A program made the translations under genes and the position numbers. Shown here piece by piece: positions 1-8,332 of a DNA stretch of 64,000 nt. Each line of letters opens with the position of its first letter. Position 1 is the first letter of the stretch. The notes under the pieces are model-generated. The model made no database searches. It saw only the letters and a program-made list of their open reading frames with translations, and was not told the origin of the DNA. This DNA comes from Butyricicoccus pullicaecorum (lineage in GTDB: Bacteria; Bacillota; Clostridia; Oscillospirales; Butyricicoccaceae). The DNA lies in assembly GCA_018366035.1 (NCBI GenBank), contig JAGZIW010000004.1, positions 1 to 64,000 of the forward strand, read 5' to 3'.

Positions 1-262
1 GCCACAAGCGACAGCTTGAACATCACATGGAAAATCTGACTGGCGGCACCCCTCCCGTCAGATACCTACCCTGTGTAGTCCCTTGTAAACTGTACTTTCG
101 TATGCGATAAACTATTTATGTCATTCAGGCTCATTCTGAATGTCCTCCTTTTGCTTTTTAGATGCAGTTGGCAGACCGCTTCTTTATTATAGCAAAAGGA
201 GTTTTTATTTCTTCATCTTCGGCAATAGCCTTCTTTTGAACCACTCGCCTAGCGAGTGGTTT
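1..262 (-). mobile_element. Possible left end of an IS200/IS605-family insertion
   Basis: Reading the minus strand from 262, there is a 10-bp hairpin (AACCACTCGC / GCGAGTGGTT, 3-nt loop, 240-262). About 105 nt later a good ribosome site (AAAAGGAGGA) leads to an ATG at 134 whose first codons resemble the start of IS200/IS605 TnpA proteins. A terminal hairpin shortly before tnpA is the usual layout of such elements. A second imperfect stem (TCTGAC/GTCAGA, 36-63) follows. The window edge cuts the element, so the other end cannot be seen. Confidence 0.4.
66..134 (-). pseudogene. Interrupted N-terminus resembling an IS200-type TnpA
   Basis: The ATG at 134 has a strong ribosome site 8 nt upstream. 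The peptide begins MSLNDINSLSHTK, and NSLSHTK is the usual opening of IS200/IS605 Y1 transposases. It then departs from the expected W-x-C-x-Y-H-I-V-F continuation and stops at 66-68 after 22 codons. The gene therefore looks decayed, or interrupted just after codon 13 by another sequence that runs to the window edge. Family assignment rests on a very short match. Confidence 0.35.
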
Positions 263-270
263 TACATCAC

Positions 271-309
271 AAAAAAGCTGCCCTCAGTGCATTGCACAGA
301 GGACAGCTT
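271..309 (-). terminator. Intrinsic terminator after the symporter gene
   Basis: On the minus strand a long stem (AAGCTGTCCTCTGTGCA pairing with the TGCACTGAGGGCAGCTT arm) is followed by a T-run. It lies 17 bp past the symporter stop codon. Confidence 0.8.
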
Positions 310-325
310 GTCACTTCACAGTTAT

Positions 326-1540
326 TTACAGCGTAAAATCAATATTTTGTTCTTGAATGTTATGCTTTTCTGCATAGCCCGTCAGCATCAGTGTCAGTGC
401 ACCATCGCCTGTTACGTTACAAGCAGTGCCAAAGGAATCCTGAAGTGCAAAGATTGTCAGCATAAGCGCCGTACCTGCATCATCAAACCGCAGAACGCCT
501 GTAATCAGCCCTAGAGATGCCATAACCGTACCGCCCGGAACACCTGGTGCACCAATTGCAAATATGCCAAGCAGCACACAGAACAGAACCATAGTACCCG
601 CACTTGGCAACGTACCATACAAGATCTTGGACACTACCATAACAAAAAATACTTCAGTCAAAACAGAACCGCATAAATGAATATTGGCAAACAGCGGAAT
701 ACCGAAGTCAATCATGTCACGGCGCAGCACCTTAGATTTCTTTGCACAGCGCAGCGCAACCGCCAAAGTAGCCGCAGAGGACATCGTGCCAACCGCAGTC
801 AGATAAGCAGGGCCATAGTTGCGCAAAACATCGATTGGGTTCTTTCCGGAATATGCGCCGCCCAATCCATAGAGCAGTGCCAACCAGATATAATGTCCAA
901 TCATCACAAGAATTACAACGATCAGGAATACTGGAAGCTGCTTTGTAATGGTACCCTCATAAGCCAATGTACAAAATGTTGCACTAATAAAGAATGGCAG
1001 AATCGGGATTACGACCTTGGTTACAATCAGGAGTACAATATCCTGAAATTCATTGAGCGCCTGTGTAATAATCTTTGCTTTGGTGACAGCAGCCGCAAGA
1101 CCAATCATAACCGAAATAACCAGCGCACTCATGACCGACATCACCTGCGGAATATCCAGCTGGAATACAGCAGTCGGCACTTCACGGAGACCATCAACTG
1201 TGTTTGCAATATTCAGGTGCGGAATGATTGCATAGCCAGATGCAGTCGAAAACAGCGCCGCACACAGAGAGGATACATACGCCAAAACCAGCGCTACACC
1301 CAGCATACGCGAAGCGTTAGAACCTAGCTTTGTGATGGAAGGTGCGATGAATCCAATAATAATGAGCGGGACACAGAAGTTAATGAGCTGATTGAGAATG
1401 TACTTTGCGGTAACGATTACCTGCAATGCTGCAAGATTGGCACCCTCTGGCAGCATATCTGCCGCAAGGAATAAACCAAGCAGCATGCCAACGATAACGC
1501 CCAGCACCAGCTTTGCCGGAAGGCTTTTCAAAATTTTCAT
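326..1540 (-). CDS. Dicarboxylate/amino acid:cation symporter (DAACS family)
   Basis: This 404-aa polytopic membrane protein has about eight hydrophobic segments and the DAACS (SstT/GltP-type) fold. It starts with the typical amphipathic N-terminus and hydrophobic first helix and has the Ala/Gly/Pro-rich re-entrant region (GAPGVPGG near residue 330) that holds the substrate and sodium sites in this family. Family members couple uptake of serine/threonine, glutamate/aspartate or dicarboxylates to sodium or protons. The start is fixed by AAAGGGGG 7 nt before the ATG. It lies 30 bp downstream of a cysteine desulfidase-family gene and is probably co-transcribed, which suggests uptake of a thiol or hydroxy amino acid such as cysteine or serine. 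The exact substrate is inference. Confidence 0.85.
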   Translation of the reverse strand: MKILKSLPAKLVLGVIVGMLLGLFLAADMLPEGANLAALQVIVTAKYILNQLINFCVPLIIIGFIAPSITKLGSNASRMLGVALVLAYVSSLCAALFSTASGYAIIPHLNIANTVDGLREVPTAVFQLDIPQVMSVMSALVISVMIGLAAAVTKAKIITQALNEFQDIVLLIVTKVVIPILPFFISATFCTLAYEGTITKQLPVFLIVVILVMIGHYIWLALLYGLGGAYSGKNPIDVLRNYGPAYLTAVGTMSSAATLAVALRCAKKSKVLRRDMIDFGIPLFANIHLCGSVLTEVFFVMVVSKILYGTLPSAGTMVLFCVLLGIFAIGAPGVPGGTVMASLGLITGVLRFDDAGTALMLTIFALQDSFGTACNVTGDGALTLMLTGYAEKHNIQEQNIDFTL

Positions 1541-1570
1541 AAGATTTCCCCCTTTAATAAAACAGGCAGC

Positions 1571-2854
1571 TTATAGACCTGTCATAATACGAATGATCTC
1601 CTTGTCAGTCTCACGCATGCCATCATGCCCCAAACGACCAATATTGCGAATCGTATTCTCTACGCCTTTGGTTACGATACCATCTCCGCCATAAAATTGC
1701 TGTCCATCACGATACATCTGATAACCCAAGATTCCTGCGTCCACAGATGCGGCAATTTTGGCTGCACAGGACGGTTTTGCGCCATCACAAATGACGCCTG
1801 AAACAGTAGCCAGAGAATTGACCAATGTATGTGCAATCTCCTCATAGTCTCCCCCTTGCAGCCATGCAATCGCTGCACCGGCAGCACAGCCGGCACTGAC
1901 TGCACCGCAATAAGCAGAGAGTCTGCCAATCCCTGTTTTGAGATGAATGGTGATCAAATCGGACAGCGTGACTGCCTGTATCATCTTTTCATGAGAAACT
2001 CCCAGTTCCTTCGCATATTCAATCACTGGAACCGATGCAGTAATCCCCTGATTGCCGCTGCCCGAAACAATGATTACCGGAAGCTCACAGCCGCTCATGC
2101 GGGCATCTGATCCGGCAGCAGCCATTGCACGAGCACGAATTTTGATGTCATCTCCATAATTGCGCAGCAAAACCGAACCAATATTGGCACCCCAGTTGCC
2201 ATCAAGTCCAGCCTGTGCAATTTTTGAATTATAATCGATTTGCCGCTCAATCAACGTACGCACATCTTCTATATCCATTGTCTGCACAAAATCCAAAATA
2301 TTTTGAACAGAAAGTTCACTGCGGTCGGTCAATGTAGCTGCCTGCGCATTATGTGCGGTATGCCCTGCCTCCAGAAGCACCGTACCATTTTTTTCTACAT
2401 GTACAATATTGGTATGGTATTCGGATATGCGCAGCTTGACATAGGCGTCCTGTTTACGCAGGGTCAGAATAATATCAAAAATGATATCTCCCTCTGCGGG
2501 CAATACACGTATTTCATGATTTTCTAAATAGGTACGGATCGCCTGTTTATCCTCTGATGTTACATTCGCGATAACCTCTAGTATCCTGTCCGCCTGACCT
2601 GCTACAATACCGGCAGCGGCAGCAGCCTCGATTCCCTTTAACCCATCTGTATTTGGAACCACGACGCTCTTGACGTTCTTAATAATGTTTCCGCTTGCCT
2701 CTACCAGAACACTGTCAGGAAGTCCGCCGAGAATTTCACGTGCCTTTGCCGCACCGTAAGCAATCGCAATCGGCTCTGTACACCCCATTGCTGGTACAAG
2801 CTCTTCTCTTAAAATCTGAATATAGTTGTGATAACAGCTGTCTGTTTTCTTCAT
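1571..2854 (-). CDS. L-cysteine desulfidase family protein (CyuA/UPF0597 type)
   Basis: The protein matches the UPF0597/CdsB family, which releases sulfide, ammonia and pyruvate from L-cysteine using a [4Fe-4S] cluster. The family hallmark GCTEPIA appears near the N-terminus, and conserved cysteines sit in CGAVSAGC and ICDGAKPSC toward the C-terminus. The start at 2854 (MKKTDSC, 427 aa) is chosen because GGAGAG lies 9 nt upstream and because the length then fits the family. An in-frame ATG at 2944 would add 30 residues with no counterpart that I recall. The symporter gene follows 30 bp downstream, suggesting a cysteine or serine uptake-and-breakdown unit. A substrate other than cysteine cannot be excluded. 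Confidence 0.85.
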   Translation of the reverse strand: MKKTDSCYHNYIQILREELVPAMGCTEPIAIAYGAAKAREILGGLPDSVLVEASGNIIKNVKSVVVPNTDGLKGIEAAAAAGIVAGQADRILEVIANVTSEDKQAIRTYLENHEIRVLPAEGDIIFDIILTLRKQDAYVKLRISEYHTNIVHVEKNGTVLLEAGHTAHNAQAATLTDRSELSVQNILDFVQTMDIEDVRTLIERQIDYNSKIAQAGLDGNWGANIGSVLLRNYGDDIKIRARAMAAAGSDARMSGCELPVIIVSGSGNQGITASVPVIEYAKELGVSHEKMIQAVTLSDLITIHLKTGIGRLSAYCGAVSAGCAAGAAIAWLQGGDYEEIAHTLVNSLATVSGVICDGAKPSCAAKIAASVDAGILGYQMYRDGQQFYGGDGIVTKGVENTIRNIGRLGHDGMRETDKEIIRIMTGL

Positions 2855-2940
2855 ATTACACATCTCTCCATTTTCTAAAATCTCCTTGCTGTAATGTGCC
2901 TCCATCGCCTTTCTGTACAATTTGATTTTACCCACCATTC

Positions 2941-3030
2941 TCATAGAATCAAAGCGTTCTCCGATACTGCTTCACCCCGTATATCAATCATATGTAATGC
3001 ATAAGCCGAAATTACGGCATCAGTACACAT
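2941..3030 (-). other. 29-codon leader ORF upstream of the desulfidase gene
   Basis: An ATG at 3030 opens a 29-codon frame beginning MCTDAVISAYALHMID and ending with a TGA that overlaps, as ATGA, the upstream in-frame ATG (2944) of the desulfidase frame. No ribosome site is evident. It could be a translated leader, the remnant of a gene tail, or chance. Confidence 0.2.
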
Positions 3031-3180
3031 AAAAGCATATACATCATATCTGACTATATGAAGCAAGCAAACAGCACACTAAGATGATAATGACAGACCT
3101 TTTCTGACAAAATCTGGAAGTATTTTAGAAATGTTCCCCACTATTTTCTAATAAAATGGCAAATTTATGAATATATCTGT

Positions 3181-3209
3181 ATTGTATCATCTGAAATGCA
3201 AATCTACAA
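3181..3209 (-). promoter_or_regulatory. Probable sigma-A promoter of the desulfidase-symporter unit
   Basis: TTGTAG and TACAAT are separated by 17 bp on the minus strand. Transcription would begin near 3174, leaving a leader of about 320 nt before the start at 2854. Apart from the short ORF at 2941-3030, I see no gene in 2945-3420. Confidence 0.55.
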
Positions 3210-3359
3210 GCACAATTTACAAAAATCTCTTTACGCAAAAGTTGCTCTTTGCATACCGACAAAATGCAAACGAAACTCATAAACTCTAAAATATAGAGAG
3301 TGCTGCCGCAGTTACCATTTTCTCAAAACAGAATTTTTGGAGATTTCTAGCAAATCATA

Positions 3360-3388
3360 TTGACATTCCATCTGGTCTATGATATCCT
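3360..3388 (+). promoter_or_regulatory. Probable tRNA-Pro promoter
   Basis: A perfect TTGACA lies 17 bp from TATCCT and ends 32 bp before the mature tRNA 5' end. Confidence 0.6.
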
Positions 3389-3420
3389 ATAAAGGCTGAG
3401 TTCATTACTTATTTATATAT

Positions 3421-3496
3421 CCGGGTGTAGCGCAGCTGGTAGCGTGCTTGACTGGGGGTCAAGAGGCCGCAGGTTCAAGTCCTGTCACTCGGACCA
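3421..3496 (+). tRNA. tRNA-Pro (anticodon GGG)
   Basis: The 76-nt cloverleaf folds with a seven-pair acceptor (CCGGGTG/CACTCGG, one G-U), a D arm, a perfect five-pair anticodon stem CTTGA/TCAAG with loop CTGGGGG, and a T arm with loop TTCAAGT. The 3' CCA is encoded. The anticodon GGG reads CCC/CCU codons. An intrinsic terminator follows directly. Confidence 0.96.
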
Positions 3497-3497
3497 T

Positions 3498-3536
3498 AAA
3501 ACCCGCCGATTTCATTCGAAATCGGCGGGTTTTCTT
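3498..3536 (+). terminator. Intrinsic terminator of tRNA-Pro
   Basis: A 16-bp perfect stem (AAAACCCGCCGATTTC and its complement) with a 4-nt loop is followed by T-rich sequence. Confidence 0.9.
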
Positions 3537-3591
3537 TTCCCCGAAAGCTTTTGCTGCGATCTCCTATATGACACAATGAATCAATTCCAAA

Positions 3592-3628
3592 ACAAAAAAG
3601 TCAGACCGATTTGTCTGACTTTTTTGTT
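3592..3628. terminator. Bidirectional terminator
   Basis: The stem AAAAAAGTCAGAC/GTCTGACTTTTTT is flanked by A and T runs. It can end the minus-strand isomerase transcript and any plus-strand read-through from the tRNA. Confidence 0.85.
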
Positions 3629-3678
3629 TTATACAGGTGTGTAATCGCGTCAACGGATTTTTAAGCTGTACCAATCTC

Positions 3679-4593
3679 TTACAGCAGTTCCCGTTGAATC
3701 CGTTCAAGAGCCTCCGGAGCCTGAACGTCCATCTTCTCTGGAAATCCGAAGTAAGAAACACAAATGATATTGTCTCCGCCGGCCTTAGGCGCATTGGGCC
3801 CCATCTGCTTATTTGCGAAATTCATATCGCGCAGAGTTTCAAAGATACCATGGAAATCTACATCACCCTCACCCATTGCCAAATGCTGATGAATGGTAAC
3901 ATCAGACTTTCCGCGTGCGTTCAGCCATGGTGGATTTGCAATATAACGGCAGTCCATAGTCTGATTGAATGTATCTGCCAGTAATACATGGGTCAGCTCA
4001 TCACCAGCATATTGCAGCATATGGCGCACATCACCCTTGCCCTGATCATAGAAAAATCCATGGGGAGAGGAATATACATATCCCAGATTCTTGGAGCGGA
4101 AGGACTTGACGATATCACACGCCTCGTCGTTCAACTCACAAAAATCATATGGATGGCTTTGCAGTTCAACACGAATCCCTTCACGCTCAATGATTGGCAG
4201 CAGCTCCTCCATGGAACGGAAAAACATTCCGTTGCAGATTTCCTGCTGATTCGGATCACCCGAGAACTCCGTATTGATAACAGGCACACCCATATCAACA
4301 GCAATCTCAATCATGCGTTTCCAGTTGGCTACAGCAAACTGACGCTGCTCCTCGGTCGGGCCCGACCAACGGTACACGACGATGAATGAGGAAATTTCCA
4401 CGCCAGTCTCCCTGAGCGCCTGCTTATATTCCGCTTGACATTCTTTCGAGAACAGCGGGTGTTTATAAAATGGATTGATCCGTGGATGTGGTGACTGCTC
4501 GATGTACTTATACCCCCAATCTGCAACCTTGTGCACATAGTCATGGATTGACATCTGCTTGGCGAGTACATCTACGTCAAATGCGATTTTCAT
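3679..4593 (-). CDS. Sugar phosphate isomerase/epimerase, IolH-like TIM barrel
   Basis: This 304-aa protein belongs to the AP-endonuclease-2/xylose isomerase-like TIM-barrel family. The segments WGYKYIEQSPHPRINPF and ISSFIVVYRWSGP, and the metal-site regions VELQSHP and HQHLAMGEGDVDF, are as I remember from IolH proteins of inositol clusters. The Glu usually found on the last strand of this barrel family is not evident (ICVSYFGF), so it may be a variant enzyme. The start at 4593 has AAGGAGGTC ideally placed upstream. It has its own promoter with a LacI-type operator (4683-4711) and so forms part of the sugar/inositol regulon with the regulator next door. The actual reaction is unknown. Confidence 0.75.
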   Translation of the reverse strand: MKIAFDVDVLAKQMSIHDYVHKVADWGYKYIEQSPHPRINPFYKHPLFSKECQAEYKQALRETGVEISSFIVVYRWSGPTEEQRQFAVANWKRMIEIAVDMGVPVINTEFSGDPNQQEICNGMFFRSMEELLPIIEREGIRVELQSHPYDFCELNDEACDIVKSFRSKNLGYVYSSPHGFFYDQGKGDVRHMLQYAGDELTHVLLADTFNQTMDCRYIANPPWLNARGKSDVTIHQHLAMGEGDVDFHGIFETLRDMNFANKQMGPNAPKAGGDNIICVSYFGFPEKMDVQAPEALERIQRELL

Positions 4594-4682
4594 ACCGATT
4601 GACCTCCTTAAAATTTTGCTTTTATCAGTCAAAGGCCGTGCGTTCTCGTACACATTCCTTCAATGAATTTCTTCTTGCCTGT

Positions 4683-4711
4683 ATCATACCATCGCGTGCA
4701 CGTGAACGCAA
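4683..4711 (-). promoter_or_regulatory. Promoter with embedded LacI-type operator
   Basis: On the minus strand TTGCGT-17 bp-TATGAT forms a promoter. Its -35 and spacer coincide with a 20-bp palindrome-like site (4692-4711) centred on CACGTG. The half distal to the gene, on the -35 side, is a perfect match to the 8333-8352 operator. The same layout is seen before the dehydrogenase gene. Confidence 0.7.
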
Positions 4712-4803
4712 GTGCAAATTTTGTCTCTGTATCATTTTTAGAGAAATACACAAACACTCGGACAAAAAATTGTACAACTTTTCGTCCGCGCGAATGCATC
4801 TGC

Positions 4804-5832
4804 TCACAGATTATATTTGGTTTTAAGTGTTGTACCGGTGTAGTAAAATGGATCTTCGGGTAAACGCCCTGAAAAAATATAGTCACGCAGCAGATAAAGC
4901 GGGCGATAGCCCTGCTCATGCGCGCGCTGATCGAGTAATATGCTGATGGTACCGCGCTGCAGGTCCTCCTTATTCTTCGGCGTGATATCGTAAGCAATGA
5001 CTCGCACCTTTCCACTCAGACCAGCCGCACGCAGTGCCTCACATACACCATGCTGTCCATTCGCTGCAACATAGATTGCCCTAAGGTTAGGATATTCTTC
5101 AAGCACATGCTGGGTCAACTCATAAGCATAATCATCTCGATCAAAGCACGACTGCATCGGCAAAAGCTGGATATCCGGTGCGATTCGACAAAGTTCATCA
5201 CAAAATCCAGTACAGCGGCTTTTGTGGGTCGCATTGCTCAAATGTCCCGTCAAAATGAATACCTGCCCCCCCTCCGGCATCATCATCGCAAGCAATCCAG
5301 CCGCCGTACGGCTTGCCTGAATGCTATCCTGTCCAACAAAACACATTCGTTTGGACTGCGGCATATCGGTATTGAGCGTAACGACTGGTATACCCTGATC
5401 AACTAACTCATCAATTTTATCGCAAATCTCAGGCGTATTGACCGGCGTCAGGGCAAGCCCCTGAATCCCTTCGTCACGCACCAACTCCTGAATACACTCC
5501 AGCTCCTGTGCCGGATCGACCGACTGTAATTGACGGATCAGTACCTCTACCCCCATATTATGCAGATCATGTGCCGCACGCATCGCCCCTTGTGCAACAA
5601 TCTGCATCGTTGGTGTCTCGGACGACTGAATAATCATGCCCAGCCGAACCTGTCTGTGGGTTTTTGCCAGTGCCTGACCAACCCGATTGGGGGAGTATCC
5701 CAACTCATCAGCAATCTGGCGGATACGCTGTGCAACCTCATCACTGACTCGACCACGATTGTGCAGTGCTCGGTCAACTGTACCGCGTGACACACCTGCC
5801 AACTCTGCAATCTGTTTAAGTGTCACAGACAT
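4804..5832 (-). CDS. LacI-family transcriptional regulator
   Basis: This 342-aa protein has an N-terminal LacI helix-turn-helix (VTLKQIAELAGVSRGTVDRA, residues 3-22) and hinge region, then a periplasmic-binding-protein-like domain from about residue 62 resembling the ribose-binding (Peripla_BP_4) type. Such proteins repress catabolic genes until a sugar or polyol ligand binds. GGGAGGGGG precedes the ATG by 6 nt. It lies between an IolH-like isomerase gene and a divergent symporter gene. Four copies of a shared palindrome across 4.7-8.4 kb are its likely binding sites. The ligand is not known; an inositol or related polyol is a guess from the neighbours. Confidence 0.92.
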   Translation of the reverse strand: MSVTLKQIAELAGVSRGTVDRALHNRGRVSDEVAQRIRQIADELGYSPNRVGQALAKTHRQVRLGMIIQSSETPTMQIVAQGAMRAAHDLHNMGVEVLIRQLQSVDPAQELECIQELVRDEGIQGLALTPVNTPEICDKIDELVDQGIPVVTLNTDMPQSKRMCFVGQDSIQASRTAAGLLAMMMPEGGQVFILTGHLSNATHKSRCTGFCDELCRIAPDIQLLPMQSCFDRDDYAYELTQHVLEEYPNLRAIYVAANGQHGVCEALRAAGLSGKVRVIAYDITPKNKEDLQRGTISILLDQRAHEQGYRPLYLLRDYIFSGRLPEDPFYYTGTTLKTKYNL

Positions 5833-5885
5833 ATGATTCCCCCTCCCTTCTCTGTCAAACTGTGCCTATACAGGCTTCTGCATTC

Positions 5886-5914
5886 AGAATAACACCCTTT
5901 TTCCAAAAATGCAA
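5886..5914 (-). promoter_or_regulatory. Probable promoter of the LacI-family gene
   Basis: TTGCAT and TATTCT are spaced by 17 bp on the minus strand, with transcription starting about 50 nt before the ATG. A degenerate operator half-site (TTTGCACGCAG, about 5921-5931) lies just upstream, which might allow weak autoregulation. Confidence 0.5.
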
Positions 5915-5931
5915 CCAAAATTTGCACGCAG

Positions 5932-6323
5932 ATTTCTATCCCTCTATTTTTATTTACTCTTAACCCGTGAAATACTGTGAATTATATATTTTTTAATGAT
6001 TTTCAGAACAAATCTTCTAGCACGCATGCACGCAAAATCATAATTTTCAACAAGTAACAATCCATTACGAAGTCTTTACAGATACCTTGTCCATCTATAT
6101 ATACTGCAAATTTCAGCTTTGTGCAACTCGTATAATTCTGTAACTAATTTTTATCACAAACACCGAAAATACTGTGAAATCCCGATTTCATCGCATTTCT
6201 ACTTGCAATTCTCTATGAGCTGTGTTAAATTTTAACCAACTCGAAGGCAAGAAGCTTCCTACACAGTTCGTAGATCCATAACAATATTTGTGTTCTGGAT
6301 ATCGCTCCTGCTTTCTCTTTTTT
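5932..6323. other. AT-rich divergent intergenic region
   Basis: I see no gene here. The only notable sequence is a second half-site-like stretch (ATGCACGCAA, 6025-6034) matching one operator arm at 8 of 10 positions. A convincing -35/-10 pair for the symporter was not found. Confidence 0.4.
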
Positions 6324-6355
6324 CTCCGCAAGCGTGCACGTGAACGCTTGCGGAG
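6324..6355. promoter_or_regulatory. LacI-type operator within a 32-bp inverted repeat
   Basis: The arms CTCCGCAAGCGTGCAC and GTGAACGCTTGCGGAG are complementary with a single mismatch. The central 20 bp (6330-6349) matches the operator core GCGTKCACGTGAACGC. The longer arms could also fold as a hairpin in the symporter leader, so it might act at RNA level as well as binding the repressor. Confidence 0.65.
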
Positions 6356-6470
6356 TGCAAAATGGAGCTGGTCAAAAAGATCACTCCGCTTTGGTTTTCT
6401 CTCACTCTTTCTCTCCCCGCATAATATCATATTCAAACCAAAAGAAAGAAAAAGAAAGAAGGCTCAACTG

Positions 6471-8135
6471 ATGGATTTCTTTAATTCTCTTGCATGGATC
6501 GGCATCTCCTTCCTGTTCTTCACAGCGCTGGTTGCTGTCATTTCAAGTTGGAAAACCAAGGACGACAACCTAGAATCTGCCGAAGGATATTTCCTCGCCG
6601 GCCGTGGTCTGTCTGGCATTGTCATTGCCGGTTCTCTGCTGCTGACCAATTTGTCTGCTGAACAGCTGGTTGGTCTCAACGGTCAGAGCTGGGTCAGCAA
6701 TATGTCTCCAATTGCATGGGAAGTTGGCTCCATGTTCACCCTGCTCGTGCTGGCCTATTACTTTTTGCCCCGTTTTCTCAAGATGGGCGCTATGACCATT
6801 CCCTCTCTTATGGAGGAACGCTATGGTAAGGGTACCAAGACGATGTTCTCCCTGATTATCGTCATCATGTACTCTATCTTAAACCTTCCGGTCATTCTCT
6901 ATTCCGGTGCGGTTGTATTTGAGAATATTTTCGACATTTCCGGTATGTTTGGCTGGTCAAAGTTCCAAGCTGTTGCAGTTCTCTGCGTGATTATCGGCAT
7001 CATTGGCGGCTGTTATGCTATTTTTGGCGGTCTAAAGGCGGTTGCGGTATCGGACACCATCAACGGTATCGGTCTGATTATCGGCGGTTTGATGGTGCCC
7101 TTCCTCGGTCTTTGGGCACTTGGCAACGAGTGTGCAGGCGGCGGTATCCTTGAGGGCTGGAACTATATGATTTCTGCTGACCCAACCAAAATGAATGCCA
7201 TTTCCGCATGGAATGCACCCGAACCAGAGGTTCCATGGCCGCTGATTATTACTGGTATGTTTTTCAACAACCTGTACTGGTGGTGCACCAACCAATCCTT
7301 CGTTCAGCGTGCACTTGCCGCCAAAAGCCTAAAGGAAGGGCAAAAGGGTGCGATTTACTGCGGATTTCTCAAATGTCTGGGCCCGTTGTATCTGGTGATC
7401 CCCGGCATTATTGCCTTTTATCTTCCGTCCATTCAAGATAAGATCGCCGCAGCCGGCAGCACCGCAATCGACTTTGCATATCCGGCACTGATTGCCCAGA
7501 TCATTCCGAAACCCATTCTCGGCTTCTTTGCTGCTGTTATGTTCGGCGCAATCCTGTCCTCGTTCAACTCGGTTCTAAACTCAGCCTCTACCATGTTCAC
7601 ACTGGATTTGTATCGCTCCTCAATCAATCCCAATGCCTCTGACACCAAGTGTGTCAAGGTTGGTAAGATTTACGGTACCATCGCAGGCTGTATTTCGATT
7701 ATCATTGCGCCATTCGTCATGAACGCGCAGGGTATTACAACTTTTCTCAACTCCATGAGCCAATTCGTCTCTTTACCCGTTTTGTTCACTATTTTGGGCA
7801 TGTTCATGTTCCCGCGTCTGCCAAAGTATGCGCCCAAGATTATCACTGTCATGCACGTTGTCATCTATGGCGCCTTCCTGCTGATCTCTCCAAATTACCC
7901 GGGCACGGACAGCCCAATCCATTACCTGTATGCCATGGCTGTACTGTTCCCGCTGGAATTGTTTGTCCTATGGTATCTGAACAAGTATAAACCGCAAACC
8001 GAAGCGTATCTGATTCACGATGTCGGTGCAGTTGATTTGACCCCGTGGAAGTACCGCCACATCGTCTCGATTGTTGGTCTGATTCTATCTGTTGCCATCT
8101 ACATATTCTTCTCTCCGCTTGGAATCGCGGCATAA
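6471..8135 (+). CDS. Solute:sodium symporter (SSS/SLC5 family)
   Basis: This 554-aa transporter has about 13-14 membrane helices. The family signatures are YFLAGRGLSG near residue 37, GGCYAIFGGLKAVAVSDTIN in the middle, and the NLYWWCTNQSFVQRALAA stretch near 270. The hydrophilic tail includes a PWKYRH element before a last helix, as in YidK/SGLT-like carriers. SSS proteins import sugars, inositols or organic acids with sodium. The start at 6471 is chosen for the AAGAAGG site and because the protein then begins right before the first helix. An operator-bearing region lies upstream and a strong terminator downstream. The substrate is likely the sugar or inositol handled by the adjacent enzymes (inference). 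Confidence 0.9.
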   Translation: MDFFNSLAWIGISFLFFTALVAVISSWKTKDDNLESAEGYFLAGRGLSGIVIAGSLLLTNLSAEQLVGLNGQSWVSNMSPIAWEVGSMFTLLVLAYYFLPRFLKMGAMTIPSLMEERYGKGTKTMFSLIIVIMYSILNLPVILYSGAVVFENIFDISGMFGWSKFQAVAVLCVIIGIIGGCYAIFGGLKAVAVSDTINGIGLIIGGLMVPFLGLWALGNECAGGGILEGWNYMISADPTKMNAISAWNAPEPEVPWPLIITGMFFNNLYWWCTNQSFVQRALAAKSLKEGQKGAIYCGFLKCLGPLYLVIPGIIAFYLPSIQDKIAAAGSTAIDFAYPALIAQIIPKPILGFFAAVMFGAILSSFNSVLNSASTMFTLDLYRSSINPNASDTKCVKVGKIYGTIAGCISIIIAPFVMNAQGITTFLNSMSQFVSLPVLFTILGMFMFPRLPKYAPKIITVMHVVIYGAFLLISPNYPGTDSPIHYLYAMAVLFPLELFVLWYLNKYKPQTEAYLIHDVGAVDLTPWKYRHIVSIVGLILSVAIYIFFSPLGIAA

Positions 8136-8160
8136 ATCACACATTCTCTTTTCTATTTTT

Positions 8161-8207
8161 CCGAAGTGACCTGTACATAAAAGTACGTGGTCACTTCGGC
8201 TTTTATT
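8161..8207 (+). terminator. Intrinsic terminator of the symporter gene
   Basis: The stem CCGAAGTGACC/GGTCACTTCGG, extended by GTAC pairing, is followed by CTTTTATTATT, 25 bp past the symporter stop. Confidence 0.85.
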
Positions 8208-8223
8208 ATTGGTAAAAAAGTTT

Positions 8224-8243
8224 ATGCGTGCCCATGAACGCAC
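8224..8243. promoter_or_regulatory. Auxiliary LacI-type operator
   Basis: ATGCGTGCCCATGAACGCAC matches the perfect operator at 8333-8352 at 15 of 20 positions. Its centre is 109 bp upstream of that site's centre, a distance compatible with repressor looping. Confidence 0.55.
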
Positions 8244-8332
8244 GCAAATTATCTTATTTATATTAAAAATAAATTTGTAAATTTGAACAAAAATTCATCA
8301 TTCTTTTTGTGTGTTTCGATTGCAAAAAACGC

